This document shows, one piece after another, positions 18,443 through 27,544 of a DNA stretch of 64,000 bases. Below the pieces are notes generated by a model. That model worked only from the letters and a program-made list of their open reading frames with translations, had not been told where the DNA came from and did no database searches. This DNA is from Streptomyces albospinus (lineage in GTDB: Bacteria; Actinomycetota; Actinomycetes; Streptomycetales; Streptomycetaceae): contig NZ_BMRP01000029.1 of assembly GCF_014648695.1 (NCBI RefSeq), forward strand, positions 17,403 to 81,402, given 5' to 3'. The position numbers were made by a program, and so were the translations under genes. Numbering within the stretch: position 1 is the first letter of the stretch; each line of letters starts with the position of its first letter.

Positions 18443-19297
18443 TCAGGGTCTCCAGGGGAGACGGAGGGCTTCGAGTCCAGGGTTGTTGAGGAGGCGTTCG
18501 ATCAGCGTGGTGGGGCCTGCGACCTTGGTGCCGTGGAGGTCGAAGTGGGTGAAGGTAGCCCAAGACCGGTCCACGGGCCAGATGTTGGAGGGGCTGAAGG
18601 CCACCAGGTCGGGGTGGTGGTAGAGGTCGTGGGCGTCACCCAAGCGGCCGGTGAGCACCGTTGGAATGTGGTAGTAGAACATGTTCCGGCAGAAGTGGAC
18701 CAGTCAGCGGGTGTCCGGGCCGTCCGAGCTGTACTCCATGAGCACGTCGATCAGCTGGTGCCAGGTTTCCCAGTCGAGGCTGCCCTCGTTCGACCACAGG
18801 ATGTCGTCCGACCGACCGCGGGGCTCGGAGTGGCATGAGGACAATGGGTAACGGTCGGGGTAGGAGCCCTCCTCGACGACAGGGTCGCCGACGCGTCCGG
18901 CCAGCTCGGACCAGCGCAGGCACTGCCAGTGGGGCCTCGGGGGCGCGGCCCAGTCCGTTTCGTCTTCGTCGTCCTCGTCGCCGGTGCGTTCCGTACCGGT
19001 CGCGGCGTCTGCGTCGGCCGGGGGGGCCGGGCTTCGCAGGTCCTCGTACATGGCGTGCAAGATCCAGGCACTGTCGGGGCGAGCCGGCGGTTCGAAGCCG
19101 AGGAGGCCGTCGTCGCCGGACACTGCGGCCAGCCAGCGCGTCTCGGCCTCCGCGCGAACGCGCGGCCAGTTGGCGAACGCCACGGCCTCCTCCGACGTCA
19201 GCACCCGCGCCGCCCGCTCGGCCTTGTCCTGCGCGAGGACGCCCCGCAGTACGGGAGGTACCTCATCCATGTCGGGAAAGCCGTGGATATCTTGCAT
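18443..19297 (-). pseudogene. hypothetical protein interrupted by in-frame TGA
   Basis: Two segments share one frame. ATG 19297 opens 'MQDIHGFPDMDEVPPVLRGV', an acidic protein reaching 'GSLDWETWHQLIDVLMEYSS' and a TGA at 18706-18704. Reading on without a shift gives 'LVHFCRNMFYYHIPTVLTGR', 'LVAFSPSNIWPVDRSWATFT' and 'LEALRLPWRP' to the stop at 18443. Codon bias is good on both sides, so a recent nonsense change in a 284-codon gene is the simplest reading. Function unknown. Confidence 0.6.
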
Positions 19298-19712
19298 GTG
19301 CCCATTCTCGCAAGCCCCGGGATCCGCCAGGAGGCGCTGCCGGCGAGACAGCAGATCCCGTATGGCAGTGGGATCTGCTGATCGCGGGCGCCGGGGGGGC
19401 GAAGCGACCTATCGGACAGAGCCCAGCAACACACGGCCGTCCCGCATGGTCACGGCCGCCGCTACTGGCCTCTCCCCGACGCCTTCTCCCTTCACCTCGG
19501 GCACCGCCCCAGCCAATCCGGCAGCGACTTCCCACCTTCGCTGTGGCGCAGCAACGCCTGCTTGTAGCTCAACAGGGCCACCGACCGCACCTCATCAGGA
19601 CCCCTCAGGACGGCTGGGCCACGTTCGGGAAGCTGGTCGATGCTGGTCGGTGCTGGACACCGCAAGACGCGGGCCCGGGGTCGGCACCGTGATCCTGGTC
19701 GGGCATGTGGGG
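19298..19712. other. 415 bp without a recognisable gene
   Basis: No supported coding region, RNA gene or repeat seen. Confidence 0.4.
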
Positions 19713-20246
19713 CTACGTGAAGTCCGAATAGGCAAGGTGGGTTGCACAGACCCGGCACCGGAAGAGATACGCGGTCGGCTGGCCGTCCTTGTCCAGGGAG
19801 GCCAGGTAGTGCTCGACGTTCTGCGGTGGCCAGTCCCAGCCGCTGGCCTCCTGCCGCAATGTCTCCACGACGTCGGGGAATTCCACGAGCTCGGCCGCCC
19901 CCACCACCCCGAGAAAGGCAGCGGCGTCGCCGCAGTGGGCCAGCCATTGATCCTGCTGCCACGAGCTGAAGCCCGGCGTCCGGCTGTCGACCGTCAACCA
20001 TACCGCGTCCGCCACGTCCCCGTCGATACCACCCGTGAAGCTCACCCCATACCGTTCGGCGGCACTCCCGTCGGCGATGCACCAAGGGCACAACCGGTCG
20101 TCCAGATCCGCGGGCGTGTGGACAGGGCCCGTGCAGAGGTACCCGCGCTGACGCTCACAGCAGGCACACACCGCAGCGGAAGGCACCACTGACCCGGTCG
20201 CCAGCGGATCAGGGTGGTACGGGAACTCCGGAAGCAACTCACTCAC
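19713..20246 (-). CDS. CbrC-family protein
   Basis: 177 residues from GTG 20246. 'LPEFPYHPDPLATGSVVPS' and then paired cysteines 'CACCERQRGYLCTGP' and 'RLCPWCIADGSAAERYGVSF' form the zinc-ribbon-like N-terminal half of CbrC (colicin E2 tolerance) family proteins; a final 'YLFRCRVCATHLAYSDFT' adds a second CxxC. Length is typical. The biochemical role is poorly known; zinc binding is inferred from the cysteines. Confidence 0.8.
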   Translation of the reverse strand: MSELLPEFPYHPDPLATGSVVPSAAVCACCERQRGYLCTGPVHTPADLDDRLCPWCIADGSAAERYGVSFTGGIDGDVADAVWLTVDSRTPGFSSWQQDQWLAHCGDAAAFLGVVGAAELVEFPDVVETLRQEASGWDWPPQNVEHYLASLDKDGQPTAYLFRCRVCATHLAYSDFT

Positions 20247-20372
20247 GACCAGCGACCGTGACAATGACCGCCGAGATGGCATTGATCGGGGCGGGGCAGG
20301 TGAGGACGGCGGTGGCAGCGCCGGCGTGATGGACGCTCGCAAGCAACTCGGATCAGTTGCTCGGCAAGCCAC

Positions 20373-21608
20373 TCAGATCAGGGGGGTGACCTGCTCCTCG
20401 ATACCGAGCAGGGCCCGGCCGTAGATCTCGGCCGCGATGGCGGGATTGATCATCGCGTGCCGGCTGCCGGTCCCCAGATCCCGCCAGATGCGCTGCAATG
20501 GGTTTCCGTCGGCGAAGCCCCTGGCCCCCTGCACGCTCAGCAGGATGTCCAGCGCCTCCCGTGAGCGGCGGACGAGGGTGGCGATGTCCACACGCACCCG
20601 GGCGCGGTCGGGCAGGGGCATGCACCGGCCGCTCGCCGCCCAGTTGTCGACGTCGTCGGCCGCCCGCATCAGGTGCAGGGCGGCCGTATCAATCAGTTGA
20701 GCGGCCTCGGCGAGCTGCGTCTGTGTCGCAGGTGCCTCGCGGACTTCCTCGTAGAGGGTGTGTGAAATGCCGCGCCCCTCGGCGAGAGAAGCCAGCACCA
20801 GCTCCAGTCCGCCGCGGGCGAGGCCCAACAGCGGGCCGGCGAGGGACAGGGCGAGCGTGGGGACGAACGCCGCGCGGTAGAGGGCCTCGTTCTTGAACTC
20901 GGTCGGGTACTCTCCGCTCCTCGCCTTGGTTGCCGACAGGATGCGGTGCGCAGGGACGAAGACGCCGTCGGCGACAAGGGTGTTGCTTCCGGTGCCGCGC
21001 ATCCCAGCCACATGCCAGGTGTCCTCGATCGTCAGCTGGTCCATCGGGACCAGCGCCAGCCCTTGGTCCGGCTGCTCGCCGGACGCGCCGATGACCGACG
21101 TACCGAGCAGTGCCCATTCGGCATGGAGGCAGCCGGATACGAAGCGCCACTGTCCGGTGATGGTCTGCCCTCGGTCGGCCGCCTCGCTCGTGCCTTGGGG
21201 AGGAAGGGCGGAACAGGCGCGGGCGCGGGGGTTGGCCTCGTAGACCTCACGCTGCGTGCGTTGGGGATAGAGGCCGATGAGCCAGCCGGAGATGTTGATC
21301 AGACTGGTGATCCAGGCGGTGGATCCGCAACCGCGGCCGAGTTCCGAACTCACCTCAACCAGGGTGCGGATGCTCGCCTGGCGACCGCCGAGCCTCTCGG
21401 GCATCGTGATGCCGAACAAGCCGGCCGCATCGAGCGCAGCGATGTTCTCCTCGGCGACCCGCCGGTCCTGCTCGGTGCGGGCGGCATTGCACCGGAGCAA
21501 CTCGACCAGTCCGGCGGCCCGTTCGGGTAAATCAGCCCACTCTTTGTTCGCTACCGGCCCGGTGCCGCTCGTCGGCCCGTTGGCCCGGTCCATCGAGCTT
21601 GTTGTCAT
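20373..21608 (-). CDS. acyl-CoA dehydrogenase-fold flavoprotein (two-component monooxygenase type)
   Basis: 411 residues. ATG 21608 follows GGAGGAGGG. 'AAGLFGITMPERLGGRQASI', 'GCGSTAWITSLINISGWLIG', 'GQWRFVSGCLHAEWALLGTS' and 'DTWHVAGMRGTGSNTLVADG' match the HsaA/NcnH-like branch of the acyl-CoA dehydrogenase superfamily, which uses reduced flavin to hydroxylate aromatic or polyketide substrates. The C-terminal 'GFADGNPLQRIWRDLGTGSR' segment is also characteristic. No flavin reductase partner is adjacent. Substrate unknown. Confidence 0.85.
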   Translation of the reverse strand: MTTSSMDRANGPTSGTGPVANKEWADLPERAAGLVELLRCNAARTEQDRRVAEENIAALDAAGLFGITMPERLGGRQASIRTLVEVSSELGRGCGSTAWITSLINISGWLIGLYPQRTQREVYEANPRARACSALPPQGTSEAADRGQTITGQWRFVSGCLHAEWALLGTSVIGASGEQPDQGLALVPMDQLTIEDTWHVAGMRGTGSNTLVADGVFVPAHRILSATKARSGEYPTEFKNEALYRAAFVPTLALSLAGPLLGLARGGLELVLASLAEGRGISHTLYEEVREAPATQTQLAEAAQLIDTAALHLMRAADDVDNWAASGRCMPLPDRARVRVDIATLVRRSREALDILLSVQGARGFADGNPLQRIWRDLGTGSRHAMINPAIAAEIYGRALLGIEEQVTPLI

Positions 21609-21683
21609 GGGGCCCTCCTCCACACTCGGGTACCCCGTCGCAGAAGGGGAGCACCCTGACTCGCCCCATGAAATCATCACCAA

Positions 21684-21940
21684 CCGCCGAGCGGTGGCAG
21701 AAGGACATCGTCCGCGCCCTCCCCCACCCGCGGGGCCGTGGAACGTCCCTGACAGGAAGCCATCACCGCACCTCGGGACATGATCGCTCGATGCCCCTGG
21801 GGTCGGAGTCCACGGCGGCGGGGCGGGGCGCGGGTTGCCGCGCTGCTGGACGACCTGGCGACCAGCGACGGCACGCCGGTGTTCTTGGACTCCCCCGAAC
21901 CCGGAGTCCGCAGCCTGACCAAGCGCCGCAGCGGATGTCG
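21684..21940. other. intergenic, no confident gene
   Basis: A short coding-like plus-strand peptide 'ARVAALLDDLATSDGTPVFL' at about 21826-21885 has no start or continuation. Nothing else is supported. Confidence 0.3.
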
Positions 21941-22480
21941 TCAGGTCCTCATCCTACGGGCGGTGCGGTACAACACGTTCGGACGTAGTGGCCCTTCGGG
22001 CGCGGTGGGATCGTCGAAGTCACCGTCCGGGTCCCGGGTCATGCCGATCCGGCGCATCACCGCCTGGGAACGGAAGTTGGTGGCCGTGGTGACAGCGAGG
22101 ATCTCGGGAAGTTCAAGGGTGTCGAAGCCGTAGGCAAGGACTGTCAGCGCAGCCTCGGTAGCGTAGCCCTGCCCCCAGGCCGAGCGGGCGAGTCGCCAGC
22201 CGATCTCCACTCCGGTGAACGGCATGCCGTCGTCCACCTGATCCAAGCCCGCGAAACCGATGAACTCACCCGTGGACCGCACCTCAACCGCCCACCACCC
22301 GTAGCCTCGCTGGTCGAACTCGGCCTGGAACAGAGCCACGCAAGCATCGCTCTGCTCGCGGGTGAGCAGGTCACCCAAGTGCTCCCGCACCTCAGGATCG
22401 GCATTCATCGCCGCCCACGGTTCAAGGTCAGAGTCGCGCCATCGACGGAGGGTGAGGCGATCGGTACGCAGTTCAGCCAT
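21941..22480 (-). CDS. GNAT N-acetyltransferase (RimJ/RimL-like)
   Basis: 179 residues. It opens 'ELRTDRLTLRRWRDSDLEPW', the standard start of RimL-type acetyltransferases, followed by 'GFIGFAGLDQ'-like strands, the acetyl-CoA pyrophosphate loop 'WGQGYATEAALTVLAYGFD' and the C-terminal 'TATNFRSQAVMRRIGM'. Cytoplasmic; it transfers acetyl from acetyl-CoA to an N-terminal or small-molecule amine. The acceptor is unknown. Confidence 0.88.
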   Translation of the reverse strand: MAELRTDRLTLRRWRDSDLEPWAAMNADPEVREHLGDLLTREQSDACVALFQAEFDQRGYGWWAVEVRSTGEFIGFAGLDQVDDGMPFTGVEIGWRLARSAWGQGYATEAALTVLAYGFDTLELPEILAVTTATNFRSQAVMRRIGMTRDPDGDFDDPTAPEGPLRPNVLYRTARRMRT

Positions 22481-22494
22481 GCTGTCCAGCCAAC

Positions 22495-22896
22495 GTGAGC
22501 CACGCGCTCAAGGCAATCCCTTTTTCCTCAGGGCCACACCGCCACGCAGAGGGAACATGCACGGATCGCTCCCAGACCGACGAAGCGACCACCGACCCGA
22601 CGAACCCATGCGGTCACAGCACTGCTGGGCAGTGTCCGACGGGTCGTGCGGACGGTCTGGTGATTGCCGGCGGGAACCGCGCGACTGCCAGGAGACACAG
22701 AGCGGGGTTGCGGGTGAGCGCATGCCTGGTCGGCGGGAGATCCCGTCCAGCGATGATGCCGGTTCGGCGAGCCGGGAGAACGTCGACCAGTGCCCGGTCG
22801 GCAGATGGCACAGGTCCGTTCCGGCCATCGGCTCGAAGACTGGGTTGCCGCCGTCTGCCGGCATCCGCACCTGTTCGGGGGTGAATGCTGACGCGA
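22495..22896. other. 402 bp without a recognisable gene
   Basis: Only biased-composition open frames; none with a start site or motif. Confidence 0.35.
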
Positions 22897-23142
22897 TCAC
22901 CGAGCAGTGCGAATCCGGCAGCACCGAGGGACGGTCCAAAGGGCACGTGGCGGTCGGAACGGCTGAGGTGTGGCCAAGTTTGCCCTACGCGCGAGATGTT
23001 CACCGGTGAGGCCTGCCAGGTTGTCCGGATCTGCTGCCGGGTCGAACGGCGCCACCGGCAGCTGCCGGCCGTTCCCCTTCTCCGCGGCCTGCCTGCGCCA
23101 CTCCTCCTGCGTCTGGGGCCTGTTGAAGTCGATCCGGGCCAT
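22897..23142 (-). CDS. short hypothetical reading frame
   Basis: 81 codons from ATG 23142. The N-terminal part 'ARIDFNRPQTQEEWRRQAAE' and 'PVAPFDPAADPDNLAGLTGE' has strong coding character, but the last 25 residues do not, and the same frame continues upstream into the recombinase remnant ('ERITRIVQVDAGPLPGG'). It may be a fragment of a larger mobile-element protein. Function unknown. Confidence 0.3.
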   Translation of the reverse strand: MARIDFNRPQTQEEWRRQAAEKGNGRQLPVAPFDPAADPDNLAGLTGEHLARRANLATPQPFRPPRALWTVPRCCRIRTAR

Positions 23143-23199
23143 GCCGCCGGGCAACGGTCCGGCGTCCACTTGCACGATCCGAGTGATCCGCTCCGGGAT

Positions 23200-23672
23200 C
23201 CGGTCTGCGGCGGGTGAAGCGTGCCGGCCCTTCTTGGCCCCTTGGCGATGACGAGGCGGGCGGCGATGTCGCACAGGCTCATCTCCTGCGCACGGTGGTA
23301 GAGGGCCATGGCGAGCATGGTGTCGTCGGGGACGCCGGCGCCGCCGATGGCCTTGCCGCGGGTGCGGGCGCAGGCGGACTCGTGGCCTTCGAGCGTGCGA
23401 TCGCGGATGTACTCCCGTCACATGCCGGACATGGCCGCCAGGACAGCGAAGACGAGACCGGAGGGGTCGTGGGAGCCCTTGAACTCGGCGGTGAGGAAGT
23501 CCAGGCCGACGTCGCTCGCCTTCAGGTCGTCGGCGAGCATGGCCAGGTCGATGCCCCGGCCGAGGTGCTTGTGCTCGTGGACGACGAGCGTGACGGCCAC
23601 ACCGGAGGCGCGTACCTCCCGGCAGAGGGGGTAACCGCGCCCGGCACGCACGGGGTTGAGCCTCAACCTGCT
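23200..23672 (-). pseudogene. serine recombinase (resolvase/invertase) remnant
   Basis: 'REVRASGVAVTLVVHEHKHL', 'GRGIDLAMLADDLKASDVGL' and 'LVFAVLAAMSGM' are resolvase catalytic-domain features. A TGA follows where the family has Glu, and the same frame continues 'REYIRDRTLEGHES', 'GKAIGGAGVPDDTMLAMALY' and 'SLCDIAARLVIAKG' before a one-base slip. The catalytic N-terminus with its Ser is absent. Inactive. Confidence 0.7.
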
Positions 23673-23686
23673 TGAGGTCCCATAGT
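23656..23686 (+). promoter_or_regulatory. MerR-type promoter/operator, 19-bp spacer
   Basis: TTGAGC (23656-23661) and CATAGT (23681-23686) are separated by 19 bp, and CCTCAA-CCTGC-TTGAGG (23661-23677) forms a perfect dyad across the spacer. Transcription should start close to GTG 23694, making the MerR mRNA leaderless. The dyad implies autoregulation. Confidence 0.65.
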
Positions 23687-23693
23687 GGGCGCT

Positions 23694-24731
23694 GTGGACG
23701 ACAACGAGCTGTACCCCATCGGAGATGTGGCACGCCGCACCGGCCTGAGCGTCAGTGCCATCAGGTTCTACGCCGACGCCGGGATCGTCATGCCCACCGG
23801 CCACACGGGCGCCGGGTACCGGCTCTACGACGTCCAGGCCATCGCCAGGCTGGAGCTCGTCCGGACCCTCCGCGAACTGGACGCCGGCCTGGACGACATC
23901 CGTCAGTTACTGGTCGGCGAGACGACGCTGCACGACCTCGCCACGGCACATCTGGCGCTCGTCGAGCGCCAGGCTCTTCGCCTCCAGGCCAGGCGGGCCG
24001 TCCTGCGGACCATCGTGAAACAACACAGCGCGACCGACCAGGTGAGTCTCATGCACAAGCTCGTGTCCATGTCCGACGACGACCGCGACCGGCTCATCGA
24101 CGAGTTCTGGAACGAGATCAGCGACGGCCTCGACGTCCACCCCGCCTTCGTCGACCGGTTACGGAGCATGCGACCGAATCTGCCGGTGCAGCCCACCACG
24201 GAACAGCTCGAAGCCTGGATCGAGCTGGCCGACCTGGTGCAGGACGACGACTTCCGCCACTCGGTCCGTGCGTACCTCCACGACACCTATTCCACCGCCC
24301 AAGGGCGCCTCATCACCACGCCGCCGGTGCCGGACTCGATCGAGAAGGGGGCGACGATCATGCGGGAGGCCCAGGTGGCATACCAAGCCGGGCTGCCCGC
24401 GGACTCTCCGCAGGCCCAGGGCATCGCCCACCGCTACGCGGCTTGGCTCGCCGAGCTCTCCGGGAAGCACGACACCACCGGATTCCGGCGCCAGTTGGCC
24501 GCCAACCTCCTGGTCGCGAAAGACCTCCACCGACAGGCACTCCAGCAGCGCGCCGCACACACCGTTTCCCGGTTCACCGACACCCATGGCAGGTACCTGT
24601 CGCTGGTAGCCACCATCAACGGGACCACGCATGAGGACAACTCGCCTGTCCCCGTGCCCTACGAATGGATCGCCACAGCTCTCAACGCCCCCGGCTCCCG
24701 CAGCGAGCCCGCATGGGGACTCCAGCCATAG
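23694..24731 (+). CDS. MerR-family regulator with long C-terminal effector domain
   Basis: 345 residues. The N-terminal winged helix 'YPIGDVARRTGLSVSAIRFY' with 'GAGYRLYDVQAIARLELVRT' binds DNA; a coiled coil (residues ~75-120) mediates dimerisation; about 220 further residues hold a helical domain much longer than in metal-sensing MerR proteins, suggesting a drug or small-molecule sensor. GTG 23694 is preferred over GTG 23685 because the -10 element covers the latter and transcription would begin at 23694. A closely related regulator lies at 46205-47113. The intact target gene is not obvious: the divergent neighbour is a recombinase remnant. Confidence 0.85.
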   Translation: MDDNELYPIGDVARRTGLSVSAIRFYADAGIVMPTGHTGAGYRLYDVQAIARLELVRTLRELDAGLDDIRQLLVGETTLHDLATAHLALVERQALRLQARRAVLRTIVKQHSATDQVSLMHKLVSMSDDDRDRLIDEFWNEISDGLDVHPAFVDRLRSMRPNLPVQPTTEQLEAWIELADLVQDDDFRHSVRAYLHDTYSTAQGRLITTPPVPDSIEKGATIMREAQVAYQAGLPADSPQAQGIAHRYAAWLAELSGKHDTTGFRRQLAANLLVAKDLHRQALQQRAAHTVSRFTDTHGRYLSLVATINGTTHEDNSPVPVPYEWIATALNAPGSRSEPAWGLQP

Positions 24732-24839
24732 GTCGCGATCGTTCTGGTCAAGGCCGTGCGGAGACGGCTGCGACCACCGGTGATCATCGCGAGGTGTGTC
24801 GCCAAACGAACATCGGACAGTGGGGCCACAGCGTAGTTC

Positions 24840-25140
24840 CTGCCCACTGGCAAGCGGCGTCAGAGGACCTGACGGGCCGGATCGCGGACCGTCTCGCACG
24901 GCTTGAACACCGGCTGCGGGACGGGAAGTTGATGCTCGGGCTGCTGGCGATCCGCTGGGTCACCCCGGCCCCCTGCTCTCCCACCCCTTCCTCGTCCTCA
25001 CCGCCGCCTTCGAACATCGAGGCCGGACAACAGCGGACTACGGGAACGGCTCCGACGAGTTGGCCCCGCTCCCCTGCAACGGGGCAGTGTTCCTGGTCCG
25101 GATCAAGGTGTGGGCCAAGGTTGCGGGCTTCGCATCGTGA
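24840..25140 (+). pseudogene. frameshifted hypothetical protein
   Basis: 'SEDLTGRIADRLARLEHRLR' and 'DGKLMLGLLAIRWVTP' in one frame is followed, one base off, by 'PLLSHPFLVLTAAFEHRGRT', 'ELAPLPCNGAVFLVRIKVWA' and a TGA at 25138-25140. Codon bias is strong in both halves and swaps at about 24965. No family recognised. Confidence 0.4.
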
Positions 25141-25154
25141 GCACCGTTGCCCGG

Positions 25155-25640
25155 TCATACGGCGACTTGATGGAGCCGGAGGGGCCGTCGCGTGGCCTCG
25201 GCCAGGGCTGCCGTGGGGTTCGGAGCAGCATGGGTGGTGCGCCAGGTGATCACGTGGTCGGGGCGGACCATCATGGCGTCGTGGTCGCCGATGCCGCGGG
25301 CGCCGGTCGGCCGTGCCGGTCCGGAACGGGCCTGCCAGGGCAGCAGGGTCATTTCAAGGAAGGCGCTTCGCGGATCCACCTCTCGGGCAGCCCGTGCCCA
25401 ACAGTGCCCTTTGGGCCCGGCGAGCAGCAGGTAGCGGCCGTCACAGACCAGGTCGAGCGTCGCGAGACCGTCGTACCGGCCGGTGAGGAACGCGTGCGGC
25501 AGACGAGCCGGGCTCGCCGCGCCAACGGCCCGGCTCGTCTGCCTGGGGCAGGCCGCGATCCGGATCGCCGCCGGGCATGCGGTAGCGGTAGCCCATCGCC
25601 ACCGCCGCCTCGCTGAGCAGTGGACGGCTCCCGACCTGTC
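25155..25640 (-). pseudogene. FAD-dependent monooxygenase, C-terminal remnant
   Basis: 'LLSEAAVAMGYRYRMPGG' in one frame and, after a shift near 25490, 'TGRYDGLATLDLVCDGRYLL' with 'GIGDHDAMMVRPDHVITWRT' match the C-terminal domain of PHBH-type aromatic hydroxylases (MGYRYRS..., DLFGxxFVLLAG, DxxxVLVRPDxHVAWR). The FAD-binding N-terminal two thirds are absent. Inactive. Confidence 0.65.
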
Positions 25641-26054
25641 CTTCGGTGCGGTCCCCGAGGCTGCGACTGACGAGTCTGGTTGACGCAGAACGGCGACAAC
25701 TGTCATCAAGATCGCCGACATCGAACCTCACGGGAGAACGGGGGCTGGCGGCCTGACGCAGCGCGACTGGCGACCGTGGAGGGTCACGCCGGAAATAGCG
25801 CCTGGGGCTCTACGCGGCAAGACACCAAGAAAGCCCCCGAGCGACCCTCTGCCGCATTTTTAGGGACTCAAGGCAGGGGGGATTGGGTTAGGGGGTGCGG
25901 GAGACGCACAGCGGAGCATGGAGGCGTTCTCACCCCATCGATGAGGAGCAACTCCGGTACTCTGGACAGCATCCCGGTAGCCGACGGCCCCGAGGCCCGT
26001 GAGCCCCGGGACCCTGTTTGGGCTGCCGCGCCCTGTCTCCGCCAACTGTCCGGC

Positions 26055-26080
26055 CGCTCCCGCACCGTGGTGCGGGAGCG
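26055..26080 (+). terminator. perfect 12-bp hairpin upstream of the gyrB-like gene
   Basis: CGCTCCCGCACC and GGTGCGGGAGCG pair perfectly around a 2-base centre, 30 bp before GTG 26110. No T tract follows. It may be a leader attenuator or a terminator of lost upstream genes. Confidence 0.45.
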
Positions 26081-26109
26081 CGGTCTGCCATGCCCGAAAG
26101 AGAGCATCT

Positions 26110-26629
26110 GTGGCCACTTACGACACTCGCACCGCCAGTGGCAGCCCCGGACCCCAACAGCCCGGCCATGCCGGGACGGCGTCGTATGACGCCGACGCGA
26201 TCACTGTTCTGGACGGACTGGACGCGGTGCGCAAGCGGCCCGGGATGTACATCGGTTCCACGGGAGAGCGGGGGCTGCACCACCTGGTGCAGGAGCTCGT
26301 GGACAACTCCGTGGACGAGGCACTCGCGGGGGTGGCCGACCGGATCGACGTGACGATCCTGGCCGACGGCGGGGTGCGGGTGGTCGACAACGGCCGCGGC
26401 ATTCCGGTGGGGATGCACCCGGTGGAGAAGCGGCCGGCCGTCGAGGTGGTGCTGACCGTGCTGCACGCGGGCGGGAAGTTCGGGGGCGGCGGGTACGCGG
26501 TCTCCGGCGGTCTGCACGGTGTGGGCCTGTCGGTGGTCAACGCGCTGTCGACCCGGCTGTCGGCGGAGATCCGGACCGACGGCTACCGGTGGACGCAGGA
26601 CCAAGGACGTCCGCTTCCTCGACATCTGA
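26110..26629 (+). pseudogene. gyrB: internally deleted gyrB copy
   Basis: From GTG 26110 the protein follows DNA gyrase subunit B: 'AITVLDGLDAVRKRPGMYIG', the ATP-binding N box 'LVQELVDNSVDEALAG', G1 'DNGRGIPVGM' and G2 'GGLHGVGLSVVNALS'. After 'TDGYRWTQD' (26601) about 480 codons are gone, and one base out of frame the sequence reads 'KDVRFLDI' and TGA (26627-26629), the exact type of GyrB C-terminus. The original frame runs on to 26694 through non-coding sequence. This is a paralogue, since an essential gyrB could not be in this state; extra gyrB copies sometimes confer gyrase-inhibitor resistance. Confidence 0.88.
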
Positions 26630-26781
26630 CCCTTAGCACCGGCCTCCTGCCCCCTCATCTCCTGCTCGCGCAGGCAGCAGCGAGCATGGCGTAGGTTGCA
26701 CGGCACGCCGCGGCGCGTCGGCCCGACGGGAGCGAACGATCAGTCACCATGTGAAGCCGTGGATGAGTTGAGGAGAAGGTC

Positions 26782-27234
26782 GTGGCCGTCGACGTGTTCA
26801 CCGAGACCGTGATCGCCCGCCCGCGCGCTGAGGTGGTCGCCTACGCCGGGAATCCTGATAAGACGCCTGAGTGGTACGTGAACATCGCCTCCGTTCACTG
26901 GCGCACCGAGCCACCGCTCGCCGTCGGCTCCCAGCTGGACTTCGTGGCAAACTTCCTCGGGCGCACTCTCACCTACACCTACGAGGTCGTCGAATATGGC
27001 GCCGACCGGATGGTGATGCGGACCACCCAGGGCCCGTTTCCGATGGAGACCACCTACACCTGGGAAGCCGTCGACGCGACGCACACCCGGATGACACTGC
27101 GCAATCGCGGTGAACCCGTCGGCTTAGCGAGGGTCGCGGCGCCGATGATGGCCGCCGCGATGCGCCGGGCGAACAGCAAGGACCTGGCCCGCCTCAAGCA
27201 GCTGCTCGAAGCAGGCCACACCCAAGCTGACTGA
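26782..27234 (+). CDS. SRPBCC-family protein
   Basis: 150 residues. GTG 26782 follows GAGGAGAAGGTC. 'VDVFTETVIARPRAEVVAYA' and 'NPDKTPEWYVNIASVHWRTE' open a START/Bet v1-like helix-grip fold; 'LTYTYEVVEYGADRMVMRTT' and 'TTYTWEAVDATHTRMTLRNR' are the later strands, and a long C-terminal helix ends the protein. Such proteins bind hydrophobic ligands in the cytoplasm or act as polyketide cyclases. Ligand unknown. Confidence 0.85.
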   Translation: MAVDVFTETVIARPRAEVVAYAGNPDKTPEWYVNIASVHWRTEPPLAVGSQLDFVANFLGRTLTYTYEVVEYGADRMVMRTTQGPFPMETTYTWEAVDATHTRMTLRNRGEPVGLARVAAPMMAAAMRRANSKDLARLKQLLEAGHTQAD

Positions 27235-27544
27235 TCGCACCACCGTGCACGCAGCTGGGCCTGCCGGCTCAAACACCAGGCCCAGCTGCGCGCCGCAGAA
27301 TCACAGATACCGTTAACGGCCTTGGGATCAATGGAGCCGTGGTCGGCGCCGAGATTGATATTGATCTTGATGCCGGTCCGACCGCTGGCTCTCTGGGCTG
27401 CCCCGGGCTAACGTCGGCTGCCGCGCGACAGTCTGAGAATGCGGTCGGGGCCCCCGCCGCGAAGCTGAGAGCCGGTATCGACACCTGGACAGGTGGACAG
27501 CCTCAAGTTCGGACAGATCTGGGCAGTCGGACCTCCGTGCTCTT
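27235..27544. other. 310 bp intergenic, nothing convincing
   Basis: Lower GC than its surroundings around 27300-27365. A plus-strand frame from GTG 27339 has no recognisable motif. Confidence 0.35.

Noticed and set aside
18704..18706. Selenocysteine at the in-frame TGA
   Set aside because: No recognisable SECIS-like hairpin just downstream and the protein is not a known selenoprotein; nonsense mutation or base error is simpler.
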